Shown piece by piece: positions 60,611 to 64,000 of a DNA stretch of 64,000 bases. Position 1 is the stretch's first letter. Each line of letters opens with the position of its first letter. Location of the stretch: assembly GCA_015680685.1 (NCBI GenBank), contig MNCI01011145.1:560169-624168 (forward strand), given 5' to 3'. This stretch comes from Gnetum montanum. Its lineage: Eukaryota > Streptophyta > Gnetopsida > Gnetales > Gnetaceae. The position numbers were made by a program, and so were the translations under genes. Below the pieces are notes generated by a model that did not search any database, had not been told where the DNA came from, and saw nothing but the letters and a program-made list of their open reading frames with translations.

Positions 60611-61954
60611 AATATTGAAATGGTTGGGTTTGTGTATGAAACTATAACTAGCTATTATAATAGAAATTCAGCTAACCTTGTTGAATACTTTGAGTCATTA
60701 AAGATTCATATTTTGTCTAGTCACTTAGCTTATATCGTCCTTATAGTACACTGCTTAAAACAAATAAAATTTCACCAAAATGCTCAAGAAAAAGTTTCTA
60801 GAAATCTACTCCTAATTTTCCTCAGAGAGAAAGATCCACAAGAAAACTAGAAATATAGTAAGATTCAATGGATTTTAAAAAAGAAAGAAAAGCAGATTTG
60901 TGTGAAATCTCAAACATTTAGACGAGAGAAATTGAACATGAGAAAACATTTTGAAATAAAGCTATTCTAATTCAATCTAAAGTATTACAAATTGTCCACA
61001 CCCTCTAAGCGCAATAAGCAATTTTGTAAAAAAAACACTTTTATTAAACTACCAAAATGCTTTGCAAACAATAAAAAACAAATTTTTATTTGGCTAGTTA
61101 ATAGTTGTTAAAAATTGCAAACAATAGAGCTATCAGAAAAGATTTAACAATTTCAAGATTAAAATATCAAGGAAGAAACTTTAAAAATCGAAGCCATTTC
61201 AAGTCAAGTTAAAATATTAAAAAATTTCTTCACCCTCTAGACTTAAATAGGCAATTTCATATAGACGTTACTATTAAATTGCTCAAGATGTTTTTTAAAG
61301 ACAACATAACCTCTTATATGTCAACCAAATAGAAGTCTAGAATTACGCAAAAATAGAACTATAAAATTAATGAAAAAGTCCCAAAATTAAATGTCATACT
61401 ATCTAAACCATTAGCTAAGAAACTAAGACAAAATGAGAAAAAAAGAACTCAAAGGATTTTCACAAAGTAGCTAAATTAATGATGCAATTAGCAAGTCATT
61501 CTTACATGTAATCTTCAATGCTCCTTCTTGATTTTCTTCTCCTTTTTTCTACCTTTGAAACTCTTTTTATAGTGGCTTCTAGGTAGTTATAATCATCATC
61601 AAACATTAAGATATGTTATAACCCCTATGGAATTAGTTATAACCACCCTATAAATTAATAAGAATTAATTATAACCACCATAAAGTTAAATACTATAGTT
61701 GCTAAGTATCCTATTTGGTAGTTACAACAACCAATTATAACTACCATAAATATTATAGTGTTCAATTTATAGGACATTGACCAATTGTCCCATAAATTTC
61801 CTTTTTCCTTAAATAATAATTTTTTTTGACAAAGCAGTAGACAAGAATTCCATAGGCTTCCAGAAATGCATTAAAGAAAAAAAGGAGAATTACTTGTAAT
61901 AACAAGTTCAAATTTTGGTTAAATTTGAGAAGATAGATGCTCTGGCTTTGTCAT
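60611..61954. other. AT-rich intergenic DNA
   Basis: No gene seen. A minus-strand TATA-like box (ctataaaaagag, 61561-61572) precedes nothing recognisable. The words ttataaccacc / aattataacNacc recur about five times between 61610 and 61760. The first part continues the A3 leader beyond the LINE. Sequence character changes near 61.86 kb, where CpG-containing, gene-like DNA begins. Confidence 0.45.
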
Positions 61955-62308
61955 CTAGTCTCTGCGAGGCTCAATCTTGACTAGAGTCTTTGGCACTTCG
62001 TTAATATTTTCGTCATGTCCGGTGCAAAAGAGACGTGTTTTTGTAAAACTGAAAAATTCCTTTTCAGTGCCTTTGCGATCAAAGATTCTGAAAACAAAAT
62101 GCAGCATTCGCATTCAATGTGAGTGAAGAAGCATGTGAACTTTCTCTGGCGCCGAGACAGAGAACTCTGAGGTGTGCATTAGACGTGTTAAATCCACCTT
62201 CCAGTATTGTCCGTCTTTCAAGGGCTTACCGCCACCGGCAAACTTCCCAAAGACGCAGCTGCAACGAGTAAAACTTTGAAGCTTTTGCAAATAAGGAGAA
62301 AGTGCCTC
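61955..62308 (-). pseudogene. C-terminal exon of an unidentified gene
   Basis: Minus strand. An acceptor (gccgttccttacag) precedes EALSPYLQKLQSFTRC, SCVFGKFAGGGKPLKDGQYW, KVDLTRLMHTSEFSVSAP and EKVHMLLHSH. After a single TGA (one step from Arg) it continues MRMLHFVFRIFDRKGTEK, EFFSFTKTRLFCTGHDEN and INEVPKTLVKIEPRRD, ending at TAG 61955-61957. Codon use and CpG content look like those of an ordinary gene. I do not recognise the family. It lies downstream of, and on the same strand as, the NB-ARC fragment, so it could be a tail exon of the same former gene, but nothing proves this. Confidence 0.5.
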
Positions 62309-62458
62309 CTGTAAGGAACGGCAATGCTCTGAAACAAGAACAAAAGAAAGATGTTCTTGTGCAAGCTGTTCGATTCATCCTCGGGATTAGATCTTGAAGA
62401 GCAAGGCCAAAACCGTAGGTTCGCCGATTAGAACGCAGAAAGCAGAAAATATGTATAA

Positions 62459-62638
62459 GCGATATATCCACAAACAGGACCGCTTGTGGTAGCATTTGCG
62501 TTTCCATTGCAGGGCCACATGAATCCGATGCTTCAGCTGGTGCCAAAGATTGCAGTGGCGCCAGAGCAACATTCAATGTTATTTCCTGAACAGAGTTGTG
62601 GGTTAAAACCCAACTCGCTCTGTCATGAACTTCTGTAG
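62459..62638 (+). pseudogene. UDP-glycosyltransferase N-terminal fragment
   Basis: Frame open for 59 codons with VVAFAFPLQGHMNPMLQL near 62485-62540. This is the hallmark first strand and loop of plant family 1 UDP-glycosyltransferases (usual form hhhhPfPaQGHhnPmLqLAk, with the catalytic His). The next residues (VPKIAVAPEQHS) and the stop at 62636-62638 do not follow the family. No PSPG box was found, so it is a short scrap. It lies between two gene remnants on the other strand. Confidence 0.5.
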
Positions 62639-63104
62639 AAGAATTTGATATCTTTGGTCTAACTCTCCTGACAGATAACAAAAGCTTTTCTTCCAAGAAA
62701 CTACAATTGATGCTTGAATTGATTTTTTCTGCCAAACACCTTTCCCTGTTTCAGACCAGTTGATTTAGCAAATTTGCTCTGCTTCCGATTCCAAGAGAGC
62801 CTCTGCTGATGACTGTTGCCAACGGGAATTTTCAGTGCTGCCGATGATCTGCTATGCATGTAAGCCCTGGCGATTGCAGACGGCGAGGATTCTGATTTTA
62901 CAGCTTCAACAGCACCAGCAATTATTCTTCCTTGGTTCGGATTTGAAGGTTTCTTCCATCGCTTCTATCTTCAGGCTTGATCCGGAAGCATTTTCTTCAA
63001 ACAAAGTTCTACGTTCTTCACTTTCAAATGAAGAGTATATATTCTCTTCACTCTGTACAAACAAAATTCCCTTGCGAAGAATCTCCTTATTGTCAAGCTG
63101 ATCA

Positions 63105-63998
63105 TTATGGAATAAATTTTGATAATACTCTTCTAGCTGTCTCAACCATACCATCATGTACTTCGATCACTTCTTTTGCTGAGCATTCTGCACCCCTCAA
63201 TCCTTTCACCAAATCCATATAATATTTGATGATGAGTCCGCTATTTTCAAGAACTCTGAGCACATCCTGCCTAAAAATGGACTCAACATAAGCCCATCCA
63301 TTTGCATGGAAGAATGAACAGATATCAAAAAATGCATCTCTCAAATTCTCCTCTAACCCATCAAATGCAAAGGCAAAAAGGTCTTCATTTTCGGGCCCAT
63401 AATTCCTCAGTTTTCTAATCCTCTCACAAGCCTTGTTCTTGTATTCCTCCATAGCTATAAATCTTATCACAATCTTCAGAGCTAGAGGTACACCCTTGCA
63501 AATATCCAAGAATCTCCCAACATCTTCACTGCTAATGCACTCAAAAACTTCTAGACCCATCTCTGATTTCAATAACTTCATGGCCTGCTCTGATTTCATG
63601 GGAGAAACTTTAAAGACCCTGATATCTTCAGGATTTGGGATGCACATTATATCTTTCACAGCTGGATCAGTACTAGTGATGAGAAGCCTGAGAGACATGG
63701 CACTTTCCAGATCCGTGTGAGCAGATTTAAGAGTTCCTGGGACTCCAAAACATTACCATGTAAAATAAAACGTCTGTTACTCTAATCTCTTCAGGAGAAC
63801 CGACGAATCCCATGAACCTTCCTCATCAGATTCATCATCATCACTTCTTTCCTCTCAGATTTTTTTTGCATCATTGCTCAGAGTATGACCTCCCTTTGTA
63901 TTTTGAACAAGATAATGAGCTCAAAACCATGGTTGCATCTTTATCACTCAAATTTAATTCATCCTTGTCTCTAAATAAGCTGAAACATTCCTTGTGAA
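63105..63998 (-). pseudogene. NB-ARC resistance-gene fragment (TNL-like)
   Basis: Minus strand, running off the right edge. A 197-codon frame (63698-63105) holds LRLLITSTD (RNBS-B, residues 3-11), CKGVPLALKI (GLPL motif, residues 67-76), AFDGLEENLRDAFFDICSFF (RNBS-D, residues 111-130, with the FDIC.FF ending seen in TIR-type proteins) and VHDGMVETARRVL (MHD motif with Gly in third place, residues 180-192). The segment upstream to 63998 (GNVLESQELLNLL, DELNLSDKDATMV) fits the region around kinase-2 but needs frameshifts, and the P-loop would lie outside the window. The frame breaks after KFIP. No LRR is recognisable downstream. The family is known for intracellular pathogen recognition; this copy is broken. 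Confidence 0.8.
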
Positions 63999-64000
63999 CT

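Noticed and set aside
60392-60850. 152-codon open frame on the plus strand across the right LINE boundary
   Set aside because: It starts in the GC-rich LINE 5' region antisense to ORF1 and crosses the target duplication into unrelated DNA, so it is a shadow.
62226-62735. 169-codon minus-strand frame
   Set aside because: It overlaps the unknown exon in a different frame and is antisense to the glycosyltransferase-like segment. No motif of its own.
1-64000. tRNA, rRNA or organellar genes
   Set aside because: No cloverleaf with conserved boxes, no rRNA core sequence and no plastid or mitochondrial gene was seen. tRNA-like stretches are only primer-binding sites.

Overview
This is nuclear DNA of a seed plant with a large, repeat-filled genome. 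A gymnosperm (conifer-like) is my best guess. The evidence is stacked LTR retrotransposons at several nesting levels, a plant L1-type LINE with a zf-RVT tail, plant-type Ty3 and Ty1/copia pol fragments, U2-type introns, and a piece of an NB-ARC resistance gene. Nothing bacterial, organellar or viral was seen. No gene in the window looks intact. Most in-frame stops are explained by C-to-T or G-to-A change, as expected of old, methylated repeats.

Layout. (1) 1-11.05 kb, unit P1: a decayed, non-autonomous LTR element on the minus strand (5' LTR from about 9.31 kb rightward, primer-binding site 9289-9307, gag then partial protease from 8.8 to 5.3 kb). A multi-exon gene lies on the opposite strand (426-4816) and converges on gag-pro. 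(2) 11.05-49.7 kb, unit P2: the same arrangement, blown apart by later insertions. Its antisense gene lies in pieces at 11.9-14.73, 24.46-26.12, 27.36-27.98 and 34.56-34.63 kb; its gag-pro lies at 35.47-35.69 and 44.83-48.1 kb; its 5' LTR is at 48.68-49.7 kb. Insertions in P2 are a solo P-type LTR (14.73-24.46 kb) that itself holds a complete LTR element A1 (14781-23151, TSD ctagg); a 1.2 kb insertion (26.12-27.36 kb); a Ty3 chromovirus-like element (28094-34520) in the last intron; and a second family A element, A2 (35686-44831, minus strand). (3) 49.8-51.3 kb: a Ty1/copia RT fragment and LTR-like DNA. (4) 52.4-54.77 kb: a third family A fragment (A3) with gag and retropepsin, interrupted by (5) a nearly full-length LINE, 54771-60595, with a perfect 15-bp target-site duplication and a poly(C) rather than poly(A) end. 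(6) 60.6-61.95 kb: AT-rich DNA. (7) 61.95-64 kb: low-copy, gene-like DNA with a C-terminal exon, a UDP-glycosyltransferase N-terminal scrap, and an NB-ARC (TNL-like) pseudogene running off the right edge.

How the parts relate. Units P1 and P2 share gag-pro on one strand and an intron-containing gene on the other, with several introns at matching positions, and neither has recognisable RT, RNase H or integrase. The antisense protein begins with a segment that resembles the HAD/NIF (FCP1-like) phosphatase fold. Family A (A1, A2) also lacks pol; it carries gag plus a second large sense ORF preceded by its own TATA box and by short motifs that match those in the U3 of the same element. These two pol-less, cargo-bearing retroelement families are the most interesting content of the window.
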